A stretch of DNA of 42,926 bases, from assembly GCA_016188775.1 (NCBI GenBank), contig JACPHC010000008.1, positions 1 to 42,926 on the forward strand, written 5' to 3'. Origin of the DNA: Parcubacteria group bacterium. GTDB taxonomy: Bacteria; Patescibacteriota; Minisyncoccia; JACPHC01. Below the pieces are notes generated by a model, which was given only the letters and a program-made list of their open reading frames with translations, was not told the origin of the DNA and ran no database searches. The stretch's first letter is position 1; the number at the start of each line of letters is the position of its first letter. The position numbers and the translations under genes are program-made. Shown here one piece after another: positions 31,937 to 39,030 of the stretch.

Positions 31937-32980
31937 TTATTTTGATTCCGCTAATTTGGTTTTGACTGTTTTTTCTTTTCCGGCTCGGAGTATTTTTAAA
32001 ATAATTTCTTGATCGACTTGGGCTCCGTTGATTAAATCTTGCAAAGTGTTTTTTAGATCGATTTTTTGACCGTTAACTTCAAGAATAATGTCATTTTCTT
32101 TAATGCCGGCCTTATCCGCCGGACTGCCGGGTATAATCGCGACGTCGCCGGGTCCCGTCTCTCTGATAATTAAAGCGCCTTGATGAAGAGGCAGATTCAT
32201 TTCTTTTTGGATTTTTTTATTAATTAAAAGATATCTCACTCCCAAAGACGGCTTTCGAATATGGCCGTATTTTTTAAGATCGTTTAAATCTTTTTTAGCC
32301 GCGTTAATGGGAATGGCAAAGCCGATATTTTCCGCGCCAAAGACCACCGCGGTGTTGATGCCGATAGTTTTCCCTTCAAGATTGACCAGTGGGCCGCCGG
32401 AATTGCCCGGGTTGATGGCCGCGTCAGTTTGAATTAAGCCCCGGAGCCGTTCTTGTTCGCCAAGACCGGTCATGGCGGTGATAAATCGCGAGAGGCCGGA
32501 AATTATTCCTTTGGAAACACTGCCGGCAAATTCTCCGAGGGCCGTGCCAATAGCAATGACGGTTTGCCCGATTTCAATTTGACTTGAGTCCCCAAGCTCA
32601 ACGACGGGCAGATTTTTCGCGTTAATTTTTATAATTGCCACGTCATTTATCGAATCTCGAGCAAGAATTTTAGCCGGATATTTTTCGCCTTTTTGAGTGA
32701 TGATCGTATATTCCGCTTCCGGGTCGGAGACAACATGACGGTTAGTCAAAATAATGCCGTCTTTGTCAACGATAAAACCGGAGCCGCCGCCGACGCGAAT
32801 TTTTCTTTTGGGTCCGGAAGATGTTTTGGGCGGCGCGTATTCGGGCAGAAAATCAAAGCCAAAGAGTTCCAGCGGCGAACGCTGTATTTCAGGCACGTAT
32901 TTGGAAATAATAATACTGACTACGGCTGGCGTGATTTTTTTAACGGCATTAATAACTAATTTTTCATCGGTCGTCGGCAT
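31937..32980 (-). CDS. htrA: HtrA/DegP-like serine protease with PDZ domain
   Basis: Trypsin-like domain (about 55-235) with the triad His82 (LTNRHVV), Asp113 (NDVAIIKI) and Ser194 (PGNSGGP), followed by one PDZ domain (about 250-340; GSPADKAGIKENDIILEVNGQKI). HtrA proteases remove misfolded proteins, usually outside the cytoplasm. Unusually, the N-terminus (MPTTDEKLVINAVKK) has no signal peptide or membrane helix, and no better upstream start exists in frame, so it may be cytoplasmic or exported in another way. It converges with the sensor kinase. A leaderless-type promoter lies immediately upstream (32989-33017). Confidence 0.93.
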   Translation of the reverse strand: MPTTDEKLVINAVKKITPAVVSIIISKYVPEIQRSPLELFGFDFLPEYAPPKTSSGPKRKIRVGGGSGFIVDKDGIILTNRHVVSDPEAEYTIITQKGEKYPAKILARDSINDVAIIKINAKNLPVVELGDSSQIEIGQTVIAIGTALGEFAGSVSKGIISGLSRFITAMTGLGEQERLRGLIQTDAAINPGNSGGPLVNLEGKTIGINTAVVFGAENIGFAIPINAAKKDLNDLKKYGHIRKPSLGVRYLLINKKIQKEMNLPLHQGALIIRETGPGDVAIIPGSPADKAGIKENDIILEVNGQKIDLKNTLQDLINGAQVDQEIILKILRAGKEKTVKTKLAESK

Positions 32981-32988
32981 ATTAATTA

Positions 32989-33017
32989 ATTTTAATAAAA
33001 AAATAAAATCAAAGCAA
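32989..33017 (-). promoter_or_regulatory. Leaderless-type promoter of htrA
   Basis: On the minus strand: TTGCTT (33017-33012), a 17-nt spacer, and TAAAAT (32994-32989). The -10 ends 8 nt before the ATG at 32980, so the mRNA probably begins at or near the start codon. Confidence 0.6.
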
Positions 33018-33080
33018 ATTTTAGGCGGGCAAATTGACCAAAAAGATTTTTTTGTTTAGACTTTAAAATAATTTTGAATA

Positions 33081-33152
33081 GCCCCTATAGCTCAATGGAT
33101 AGAGCAAACCCGTCCTAAGGGTGAGATGTGGGTTCGATTCCTACTGGGGGCA
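33081..33152 (+). tRNA. tRNA-Arg (anticodon CCT)
   Basis: Acceptor GCCCCTA pairs with TGGGGGC, with discriminator A; the T arm is GTGGG-TTCGATT-CCTAC and the anticodon loop GTCCTAA. It decodes AGG. CCA is not encoded. The tRNA-Ala gene begins 17 nt later. Confidence 0.92.
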
Positions 33153-33168
33153 TAGACGAATAAAACAT

Positions 33169-33242
33169 GGGCCTATGGTATAGTGGCAGAACACCTCCAT
33201 GGCATGGAGGAGACCCGAGTTCGATTCTCGGTAGGTCCACCA
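33169..33242 (+). tRNA. tRNA-Ala (anticodon GGC)
   Basis: Acceptor GGGCCTA pairs with TAGGTCC and carries the G3-U70 pair that identifies alanine tRNAs. Anticodon stem CCTCC/GGAGG, loop ATGGCAT gives GGC (codon GCC). The 3' CCA is encoded. Confidence 0.93.
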
Positions 33243-33295
33243 GAGTTTTCAACTATATAAATTATTTTAACAGCGCCCAAGCCGCCGTTTTTTTA

Positions 33296-33324
33296 TTGCC
33301 AAAGCTTTTTTTCCGCAGTATTAT
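33296..33324 (+). promoter_or_regulatory. Leaderless-type promoter of dcd
   Basis: TTGCCA (33296-33301), a 17-nt spacer, and TATTAT (33319-33324). The -10 ends 6 nt before the ATG at 33331. Confidence 0.65.
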
Positions 33325-33330
33325 ACCTTT

Positions 33331-34008
33331 ATGTTATTATCACGCGACGCGATTTTAAAACATTTTAAAAGAGGCGATATTGTCATTGATCCGTTTAATG
33401 ATCGCAAACTTAAAACCACGAGCTATGACATTGCGTTGGGCGAATGGTTTTGGCGCGAAGGCCATCCCAAGGGCCGGGCCACGGTTCATAATCTTTATGA
33501 TGAAAAATCTACTCGGCTGGTTTGGCAAGGGCCGTTTCAGGCGGAACAAGTGAAAAAAATTCACCAGTATTTAGGCAAGAAATTTGTCAATATTCGGGAT
33601 AACGAAAAGATTATACTTTTGGAACCAGGAGAAACTATTTTGGCGCACACGGAAGAATTTATCGGCGGCCGCAAATGCGTAGTGGCGAAAATGTACGCCC
33701 GGTCGTCTTTGGGTCGAAATTTCGTGGAAGTCTGCAAGGACGCCGGCTGGGGCGATATCGGTTATTTTAATCGCTGGACAATGGAAGTGACTAACAATTC
33801 TCGTTATTTCACAATTCCTTTGGTAGTCGGGCGGCGCATTGGCCAGATGGTTTTTTATAAAGTCGAGCCGCTGAAAAAAGCGCCGGATTACGTCGGCGAA
33901 GGCGGAAAGTATCAGCTGTCCGAGGAGATTGAAGAAGTCAAAAAAAGCTGGAATCCGAATATGATGATTCCGCGGATGCATTTAGATTGGGAGGTGAAAA
34001 AAATATGA
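33331..34008 (+). CDS. dcd: dCTP deaminase / dUTPase-family nucleotide enzyme
   Basis: Recognisable blocks of the Dcd/dUTPase fold: RDAILKHFKRGDIVIDPF at the N-terminus, SYDIALG, VVAKMYARSSLGRNF (with the Ser-rich substrate loop) and GWGDIGYFNRWTMEVTNN. Dcd makes dUMP or dUTP from dCTP, supplying dTMP synthesis and lowering dUTP. The 225-aa length is longer than standard Dcd (about 190), with an extra piece around 40-85. The stop overlaps the following start (ATGA at 34005-34008). The promoter lies directly before the ATG. Confidence 0.88.
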   Translation: MLLSRDAILKHFKRGDIVIDPFNDRKLKTTSYDIALGEWFWREGHPKGRATVHNLYDEKSTRLVWQGPFQAEQVKKIHQYLGKKFVNIRDNEKIILLEPGETILAHTEEFIGGRKCVVAKMYARSSLGRNFVEVCKDAGWGDIGYFNRWTMEVTNNSRYFTIPLVVGRRIGQMVFYKVEPLKKAPDYVGEGGKYQLSEEIEEVKKSWNPNMMIPRMHLDWEVKKI

Positions 34009-34472
34009 AAATAAAAGTTGAGCCGATACTTTTCGATTCGTATTTGGCAATGATAAAAAATAGCGTTGGCTCTCGCTCTTTTCGAAATTTTTACGCTTAC
34101 GCGGACGAAAGCAAAAAAGATATTGTTAAAGGCGGCAGTCTTTCCTGCGCTTTTTTTGTTTCCAGCATTCTTTTATTTTTTCGATTAATCAAAGAGCCTC
34201 ATTTGACTGTTGCCGGACTTGTAAAAGGTATGGAAAAATCCGGCTGGCGAGAAATAAGAAAACCCCAGATAGGCGCTGTTTTAGTTTGGGAAGCAGTAAT
34301 TCAAAATAATGAACCGCATAAACATATCGGTTTTTACTGGAAGGCCAATAAAGCGATTTCTAACAGCAGCCGGCTAAGAAAACCGATTTCGCATCACTGG
34401 ACTTTTGGCATAAAAAGTGGTAAACCTGTTAGACGAATTGAACGGATTTTTTGGCATCCGAAATTAGATTAA
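34005..34472 (+). CDS. Putative papain-like (NlpC/P60- or CHAP-type) cysteine hydrolase
   Basis: The 155-aa protein has SLSCAFFVSSIL with Cys48 at the start of a helix, then IGAVLVWE and HKHIGFYW with His107 on a strand, and later SSRLRKPISHHW. This Cys-helix...His-strand layout, with a G-x-V-L-V-W strand between, is typical of NlpC/P60 and CHAP enzymes, which cut peptidoglycan peptides, but overall similarity is not enough to choose a family. No signal peptide, so it may act inside the cell. A rare good Shine-Dalgarno GGAGGTG (33990-33996) supports the ATG at 34005, which overlaps the dcd stop codon. An upstream in-frame ATG at 33987 is less likely. Confidence 0.55.
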   Translation: MKIKVEPILFDSYLAMIKNSVGSRSFRNFYAYADESKKDIVKGGSLSCAFFVSSILLFFRLIKEPHLTVAGLVKGMEKSGWREIRKPQIGAVLVWEAVIQNNEPHKHIGFYWKANKAISNSSRLRKPISHHWTFGIKSGKPVRRIERIFWHPKLD

Positions 34473-34484
34473 TGATTAATATAC

Positions 34485-34527
34485 GGAGACGTGGCAGCCA
34501 GCCCGAGGCTGGTCCGCCTTGGGCGGA
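34485..34527. repeat. Partial tRNA-Ser copy followed by twin hairpins
   Basis: GGAGACGTGGCAG (34485-34497) is identical to the first 13 nt of tRNA-Ser at 34553-34565. It is followed at once by two perfect hairpins: CCAGCC-CGA-GGCTGG (34498-34512) and TCCGCC-TTG-GGCGGA (34513-34527). The layout looks like an insertion that duplicated the tRNA 5' end. Confidence 0.75.
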
Positions 34528-34552
34528 AGTGATTTAAATTCCTATGTATTAT

Positions 34553-34642
34553 GGAGACGTGGCAGAGCGGTTTAATGCGCTGGTCTCGAACACCAGTTGG
34601 GAAGAAATTCCCTCGGAGGTTCAAATCCTCCCGTCTCCGCCA
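34553..34642 (+). tRNA. tRNA-Ser (anticodon CGA)
   Basis: Acceptor GGAGACG/CGTCTCC with discriminator G; anticodon stem CTGGT/ACCAG with loop CTCGAAC; a long variable arm (TTGGGAAGAAATTCCCTC) typical of serine tRNA; CCA encoded. It decodes TCG. Its 5' 13 nt are duplicated 68 bp upstream. Confidence 0.93.
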
Positions 34643-34677
34643 TCACTAAAACTGTGAAATTATAGATTTCATCCAAA

Positions 34678-35112
34678 ATGGAATTTAAAGAACAAATAAA
34701 TAGACAAGAAAAAATAGAAAAGAGAACACCGGAAGAAGAATTGGCGGATTTTAAGCATGAAATCGCCAAACTTCAGGAAGCGGAAAAAGAAAAAGTTTTG
34801 CCGAGCCGTCATTTTATGTTTGGCCAAGAAGAAAAAAGAGAATATGACCCGGCAATGCCGGAAATTTCAAAACAAGAGAAATTTAACCCTGACGATTTAA
34901 CTTTAGAGGATTTAGAAATACGGAAAAAATTTGGCTATAATTTTGACTCGGCCGCGATCACTCAAGAAGAATTTGAAAAATACCGCGATTCTGTTTTGAA
35001 GAGCAAAAATCAATCCCGAATGGATTTTGTCGGTTTTTTAGGCAATCAATTCGCCGCTATTAAAGTCAGAGAATATTCAAAAAAGAAACATAAAGAGAAA
35101 ACAGCTGAATAA
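34678..35112 (+). CDS. Hypothetical charged, helical protein
   Basis: The 144-aa product is rich in Glu and Lys and predicted to be mostly helical (EEELADFKHEIAKLQEAEKEKVLP; LTLEDLEIRKKFGYNFDSAAITQEEFEKYRDSVL), without signal peptide or membrane helix. No family recognised. It starts 35 nt after tRNA-Ser and is followed by the hairpin at 35125. Start chosen as the only upstream ATG. Possibly a cytoplasmic scaffold; function unknown. Confidence 0.6.
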   Translation: MEFKEQINRQEKIEKRTPEEELADFKHEIAKLQEAEKEKVLPSRHFMFGQEEKREYDPAMPEISKQEKFNPDDLTLEDLEIRKKFGYNFDSAAITQEEFEKYRDSVLKSKNQSRMDFVGFLGNQFAAIKVREYSKKKHKEKTAE

Positions 35113-35124
35113 ATTCGCGTCTAC

Positions 35125-35155
35125 GAATCTTACGAAGTTGAACTTCGTAAGATTC
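35125..35155. repeat. Stem-loop with AGTTGAACTTC core
   Basis: GAATCTTACGAAGT (35125-35138) and ACTTCGTAAGATTC (35142-35155) form a perfect 14-bp stem with loop TGA, beginning 12 nt after the hypothetical gene. Only three T follow, so it is at best a weak terminator. It has the same loop and inner stem as the element at 5113. Confidence 0.75.
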
Positions 35156-35212
35156 TTTGTAAGGTTCCCTTTGTGTTGTTCTGGTCCATCAAAAAAATCA
35201 AACAGTAATTTC

Positions 35213-35241
35213 TCGACAATTGAAAGAAAGTCTGATAAATT
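35213..35241 (+). promoter_or_regulatory. Leaderless-type promoter of the DUF4446 gene
   Basis: TCGACA (35213-35218), a 17-nt spacer, and TAAATT (35236-35241) with a TG (35233-35234) forming an extended -10. The -10 ends 6 nt before the ATG at 35248. Confidence 0.6.
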
Positions 35242-35247
35242 TTTGTT

Positions 35248-35718
35248 ATGCCGTCTATTCAGTTACAAATCGTTTTTTTTGTTTTATCAATTATTGTCAC
35301 TTTGGCCAATATTATTTTATTTGCCGTAGTTTGGAGATTGCGAAAACGGTTTCAGGCGTTTATTAACGGCGGTTCTGTTAAAGACTTGGAGATGATATTG
35401 ATGGGGCAGCTGCAAAAAATAACGCAAATAGACGAGGATCTTTTGAAGTTGGCCAAAGAAAAAGAACTTATCCAAAAAATGGCTGTCAAAAGCATTCAGC
35501 GCGTTGGCATGGTCAGATTTAACCCCTTCGCCAACACCGGCGGAGACCAGAGTTTTTGCGTCGCCTTGCTTGATCACGAAAATAACGGTTGCGTTTTAAC
35601 CAGTCTTTACAGCCGAGATGGCATTCGCGTTTACGGCAAGCCGGTGGAATTCGGTCGTTCAAGTTATGCTTTAAGCGAAGAAGAGCAATCCGCGATCGCG
35701 AAAGCGATATCAAACTAA
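35248..35718 (+). CDS. DUF4446 family membrane protein
   Basis: One N-terminal helix (about 7-28), a coiled-coil-like linker (about 35-80), and a C-terminal domain with IQRVGMVRFNPFANTGGDQSFCVALLDHENNGCVLTSLYSRDGIRVYGKPV, the DUF4446 signature. The family is widespread in Firmicutes and CPR, often near replication or translation genes, with unknown function. 156 aa is normal. It is followed by infB (gap 24 nt). Confidence 0.85.
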   Translation: MPSIQLQIVFFVLSIIVTLANIILFAVVWRLRKRFQAFINGGSVKDLEMILMGQLQKITQIDEDLLKLAKEKELIQKMAVKSIQRVGMVRFNPFANTGGDQSFCVALLDHENNGCVLTSLYSRDGIRVYGKPVEFGRSSYALSEEEQSAIAKAISN

Positions 35719-35742
35719 TGGCATTTTTAAAGCGAATAATTT

Positions 35743-37263
35743 ATGAAGCAAAAAATCAATTTAGAGAACAATTTAATCGCGCGTCCGCCCATTGTCGTGG
35801 TCATGGGCCATATTGATCATGGAAAGACAACTCTTCTTGATTACATCAAAAAAACAAAAGTGGCTGAAAAAGAATCCGGCGGCATCACCCAGCACATCGG
35901 CGCTTATGAAATTATTTTTAACGGCCGCAAGATAACTTTTATTGACACGCCCGGACACGAGGCTTTTTCCAGAATGCGTGAACGCGGCGCGAAAGTGGCG
36001 GACATCGCGCTTTTGGTGGTGGCGGCTGACGAAGGAATTAAACCTCAAACCCTGGAAGCGCTTTCGCATATTCAAAAATCCGAATTGCCTTTCATGGTTG
36101 TAATTAATAAGTCTGATAAACCCGGAGCTAATCCCGAAAAAATAAAACAGGATTTAGCCAATCAGGGAGTGATGGTTGAATCTTGGGGCGGTAAAGTTCC
36201 TTCGGTGGAAGTGTCGGCCAAAACCGGCCAAAACATCGATCATCTTCTTGAGCTGATACTTTTGGTGGCTGACTTGGAAGAATTAAAAGGAAATTCGGAT
36301 GTCGGCGCTTCGGGGTTTGTCATTGAATCTCACGTCGATCCCAAGCGCGGCCGAATTGCGACCCTTATCGTTACTGATGGAATTTTGCGAGTGGGCGATT
36401 GGATGGTTATCGGTCCGGATACAAGCAAAGTCAGGTCTTTTGAAGATTTTTTGGGTCGAGGCGTTAAAGAGGCGACTTTTTCAGCGCCGATTTTAATCTT
36501 TGGATTTTCCTCCTCGCCTGTTTTAGGAGAACAATTTTTCGCTTTTAAAGATAAAAAATCAGCCGAGGAAAAGGCTTCACATTTCAGCAAAAAAGAAACC
36601 GGAATAGTTCGGCTTTTAAAAGAAGATGGAGAAACGGCTATTTTAAAAATTGTTTTAAAAGCCGATGTTTCGGGTTCAATTGAGGCCTTGGAAGAAATTA
36701 TTAAAAAACTTTCTTTTAAAGAAGGAAAAGCGCTGATTGTCAGAAGCGGGACGGGAGATGTCAATATTGACGACACGAATTTTGCCAAAAGCGCTCCGAA
36801 TACGATAGTTGTCGCTTTTCGGGTAAAAGTTCCTTCGCTGGTAAAAGAGATTTTGGATCAGGAAGGCGTTGGAGTCGTTTTTTCGGATATTATTTACGAA
36901 ATTGAAGAAGCAATCAAACAAAAGCTTTTCTCGATTATTCCTTCCAATATCGAAATTGTGCCTCTTGGCAAGATTAAAATATTGGCGATATTTAAATCGG
37001 AAAAAAACAAAATGATTATCGGCGGCCGAGTGCTTTCCGGCAAGATAAAAAAAGGCGCTGTCGCTTCGGTTTTTAGAAATAATCGGGAAGTGGGCCAGGG
37101 GCGCGTTTTGGGCTTGAAGCAAGTCAATAAAGACGTTGAAGAAGTGGGGCAGGGCTTGGAAAGCGGGATTCTTTTTGAGACGGAAATTAAGATAATCCCC
37201 GACGATATTTTGGAAATTAGCGAGGAGGTGAAAAAGGAGAGAGTTTTAACGCCGCATGATTAG
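35743..37263 (+). CDS. infB: Translation initiation factor IF-2 (short form)
   Basis: GTPase motifs: G1 GHIDHGKT (22-29), G3 DTPGHEAF, G4 NKSDKP, then domain II ([14 protein letters not shown]) and the C-terminal domains that bind fMet-tRNA ([36 protein letters not shown]). IF-2 delivers initiator tRNA and joins the subunits. At 506 aa it lacks the long N-terminal region of E. coli IF-2 (about 890 aa), which is usual in CPR. G1 has Ile where Val is common. rbfA follows at 24 nt, matching the conserved infB-rbfA order. No Shine-Dalgarno is visible. Confidence 0.97.
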   Translation: MKQKINLENNLIARPPIVVVMGHIDHGKTTLLDYIKKTKVAEKESGGITQHIGAYEIIFNGRKITFIDTPGHEAFSRMRERGAKVADIALLVVAADEGIKPQTLEALSHIQKSELPFMVVINKSDKPGANPEKIKQDLANQGVMVESWGGKVPSVEVSAKTGQNIDHLLELILLVADLEELKGNSDVGASGFVIESHVDPKRGRIATLIVTDGILRVGDWMVIGPDTSKVRSFEDFLGRGVKEATFSAPILIFGFSSSPVLGEQFFAFKDKKSAEEKASHFSKKETGIVRLLKEDGETAILKIVLKADVSGSIEALEEIIKKLSFKEGKALIVRSGTGDVNIDDTNFAKSAPNTIVVAFRVKVPSLVKEILDQEGVGVVFSDIIYEIEEAIKQKLFSIIPSNIEIVPLGKIKILAIFKSEKNKMIIGGRVLSGKIKKGAVASVFRNNREVGQGRVLGLKQVNKDVEEVGQGLESGILFETEIKIIPDDILEISEEVKKERVLTPHD

Positions 37264-37287
37264 GCCTTTCGCAAAAAGTCTATTAAA

Positions 37288-37638
37288 ATGGCGAGCCCAA
37301 GAAGAATTGAAAAAATTAATGAATTAATTCGGGAAGAAATTTCCAAAATTTTATTGCGGGAGTATAACGCTCCGGTTGGCGTTTTTATAACTATTACGCG
37401 GGTTAAAACTGATTCGGATTTGTATCGAGTTCAAATTTTTGTTAGCGTTTTTCCGAGCGAAAAATCAGCCGAAATCATTCGGCGATTAAATTCAAAAGCC
37501 GTTTTATTTCGGCAAGGTTTAGCCGATGTTTTGAAAATAAAATTTGTTCCTAACATTTATTTTTTGGAAGATAAATATTTAAAGACGGAAGAAAATTTGG
37601 AAAAAACTTTTGAGAAAATAGAAAAAGAGAATCTTTGA
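37288..37638 (+). CDS. rbfA: Ribosome-binding factor A
   Basis: The 116-aa KH-like protein starts ASPRRIEKINELIREEISKILLREYNAPVGVFITITRVKTDSDLYRVQIFVSVFPS and has VLRQGLADVLKIKFVPNIYF-type strands, the RbfA pattern. It helps mature the 3' and 5' ends of 16S rRNA in the 30S subunit. Length matches the family. It follows infB directly, as in many bacteria. The GIY-YIG remnant and tRNA genes come next. Confidence 0.93.
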   Translation: MASPRRIEKINELIREEISKILLREYNAPVGVFITITRVKTDSDLYRVQIFVSVFPSEKSAEIIRRLNSKAVLFRQGLADVLKIKFVPNIYFLEDKYLKTEENLEKTFEKIEKENL

Positions 37639-37666
37639 AATTTATTTTTCTTTGTGATAAATTTAA

Positions 37667-37685
37667 AAAAATACGGCGCGGTAGC
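37667..37685. repeat. Direct repeat copy 1 of the tRNA-Cys 5' region
   Basis: AAAAATACGGCGCGGTAGC (19 nt) is identical to 37955-37973, which spans 8 nt of leader and the first 11 nt of tRNA-Cys. The copies are 288 bp apart and enclose the GIY-YIG remnant. Confidence 0.85.
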
Positions 37686-37725
37686 TCGTGCCCATGGCAG
37701 ATGTCTCGTAGGGACACAAAACACT

Positions 37726-37983
37726 ATGAAATATTTTGCTTATATCTTAAGAAGCTCGAAAAATGGCGATATCTATGTTGGGAGTACAAATAATGTTGAC
37801 CAAAGAATTTTTTATCATAACAGCGGTAAGGTAAAATCGACAAAGAATTATAAACCTTGATCTCTTCTCGAATTTTGAGAATTTAAATCAAGAAGTGATG
37901 CGATGAATCATGAACAATTCTTAAAAACTGGACAACAGAAAGAAATTTTAAGGGAAAAATACGGCGCGGTAGCCAAGAGGTAA
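37726..37983 (+). pseudogene. GIY-YIG endonuclease gene with two in-frame stops
   Basis: ATG 37726 begins MKYFAYILRSSKNGDIYVGSTNNVDQRI, the start of a small GIY-YIG nuclease of the UPF0213 type (FAYIL = GIY-like, YVGST = YIG-like). After NYKP the frame hits TGA (37858-37860), SLLEF, TGA (37876-37878), then EFKSRSDAMNHEQFLKTGQQ and continues to TAA (37981-37983), all in the same frame. The first TGA is where W is expected, and the second where Glu or similar is expected. The frame ends inside tRNA-Cys, whose 5' end thus encodes YGAVAKR. TGA is an ordinary stop elsewhere in this window, so this is a recently decayed gene. The flanking 19-bp direct repeat suggests it arrived with a mobile unit targeting tRNA-Cys. 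Confidence 0.8.
37955..37973. repeat. Direct repeat copy 2 (leader and 5' end of tRNA-Cys)
   Basis: Exact match to 37667-37685. This copy belongs to the intact tRNA gene. Confidence 0.85.
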
Positions 37984-38034
37984 GGCAGGAGTCTGCAAAA
38001 CTCCTATACGGGAGTTCGAATCTCCCCCGCGCCT
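37963..38034 (+). tRNA. tRNA-Cys (anticodon GCA)
   Basis: Acceptor GGCGCGG pairs with CCGCGCC and has the U73 discriminator typical of cysteine. Anticodon stem GGAGT/ACTCC, loop CTGCAAA gives GCA. CCA is not encoded. Its first 21 nt also form the end of the GIY-YIG reading frame. Confidence 0.93.
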
Positions 38035-38052
38035 CCTTTTTAAAATATATAT

Positions 38053-38136
38053 GCCGAGGTGGCGAAATGGTATACGCACATCACTTAAGATGATGCGCCG
38101 AAAGGCATGTGGGTTCGAGTCCCACCCTCGGCACCA
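38053..38136 (+). tRNA. tRNA-Leu (anticodon TAA)
   Basis: Acceptor GCCGAGG/CCTCGGC-A with encoded CCA; anticodon stem CATCA/TGATG and loop CTTAAGA give TAA; a long variable arm (GCGCCGAAAGGCAT) confirms a class II leucine tRNA. It decodes TTA. Confidence 0.93.
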
Positions 38137-38202
38137 CGTAGGAAAAGTCAATGCCTCGCGGAGTTTATTTGCCCTTTTGGAGGACTCGGCGACTAATTAT
38201 TA

Positions 38203-38394
38203 TTTCCAAAAAAATTTCACGAAGCTGAGAGGAAAGAAAAAGGCTTTCGGAAGATTGATTTGCAAAACTCGCCGATATGGACAAAAAATATTAAAACTGA
38301 GAAAGGTGAAAATTTGAATCCTCGGCTTGGTACGCTGAAAAAAATTGCGAAAGTCATCGAGGTCAAGGTCGACGATTTGATTAATGGTGGTTGA
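38203..38394 (+). pseudogene. Decayed XRE-type helix-turn-helix regulator
   Basis: Pieces of one XRE domain appear in different frames: FQKNFTKLRGKKKAFG, then FAKLADMDKKY before a stop, then KTEKGENLNPRLGTLKKIAKVIEVKVDDLING before the final TGA (38392-38394). Together they match an XRE/HTH repressor of about 65 aa, with two frame shifts and stops between. The gene is therefore dead. It sits in the 333-nt space after tRNA-Leu that otherwise holds no gene. Such regulators often come from toxin-antitoxin or phage units, and no partner is visible. Confidence 0.7.
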
Positions 38395-38470
38395 CATTGT
38401 AAAAATTATCGGATGGGATAAATTATAGATAAGGTTGTTGCATGAATTAACATTAAGGAATAAAAAAAGT

Positions 38471-39025
38471 ATGCAAATAGCGCAAAGTAAAACGAGAGAG
38501 CAGTTTCCATTAAGTTACAATAAAATTATGAAAAAGACGATTGCAAGCACGATCGCTATCATGATTTTATTATTAATTATCTGGGGATTCTTGGCATTTA
38601 TGTTTGTCTCAATCGGTCAAGAGGTAATTGCTTGGTTGGGAATAGCAGCATTTGTAATTTTTGGATTTTTGTTTGTTGTAATTTTATCAACCTATTTTTA
38701 CCAACGCTGGTACTTCGCGGTTTACTTTTATGATTTGACGCCTGATTTTATTCAAATCAAAAAAGGCCCGATTACGCCGCGAGAAATCACGCTTCCCTAT
38801 GAGCGTATCCAAGATGTCTATGTTGATCAAGACTTGCTCGACAGAATTTTTGGCCTTTACGATGTTCACCTGTCTAGCGCAACTATTTCTTCCGGAGTGG
38901 AAGCTCATATAGACGGCGTGGAAAAACAAGCGGCAGAAGGATTGCGCGCTATTCTACTTGAAACAATAAAACAAAGAATTAGCAAAAATAAGGCGAATCC
39001 TTCAACTAATAATCCAATATCATAA
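38471..39025 (+). CDS. bPH2 (YdbS-like) membrane protein 1
   Basis: Two adjacent helices (about 28-50 and 56-80) precede a PH-like domain with LPYERIQDVYVDQDLLDRIFGLYDVHLSSA, the bPH_2 signature of YdbS/YdbT-like proteins. Function of the family is unclear; it is membrane-associated. I chose ATG 38471 (MQIAQSK), downstream of AAGGA, over the upstream TTG at 38435. The next gene, 6 nt later, belongs to the same family, so they probably work as a pair. Confidence 0.8.
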   Translation: MQIAQSKTREQFPLSYNKIMKKTIASTIAIMILLLIIWGFLAFMFVSIGQEVIAWLGIAAFVIFGFLFVVILSTYFYQRWYFAVYFYDLTPDFIQIKKGPITPREITLPYERIQDVYVDQDLLDRIFGLYDVHLSSATISSGVEAHIDGVEKQAAEGLRAILLETIKQRISKNKANPSTNNPIS

Positions 39026-39030
39026 AATTT

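Noticed and set aside
33167-33358. 63-aa frame over the tRNA-Ala region
   Set aside because: It reads through tRNA-Ala and has no protein-like pattern.
37858-37878. Recoded TGA (Gly or Trp) in the GIY-YIG gene
   Set aside because: TGA ends many intact genes here (e.g. polX, dcd), so recoding is unlikely; decay explains it.
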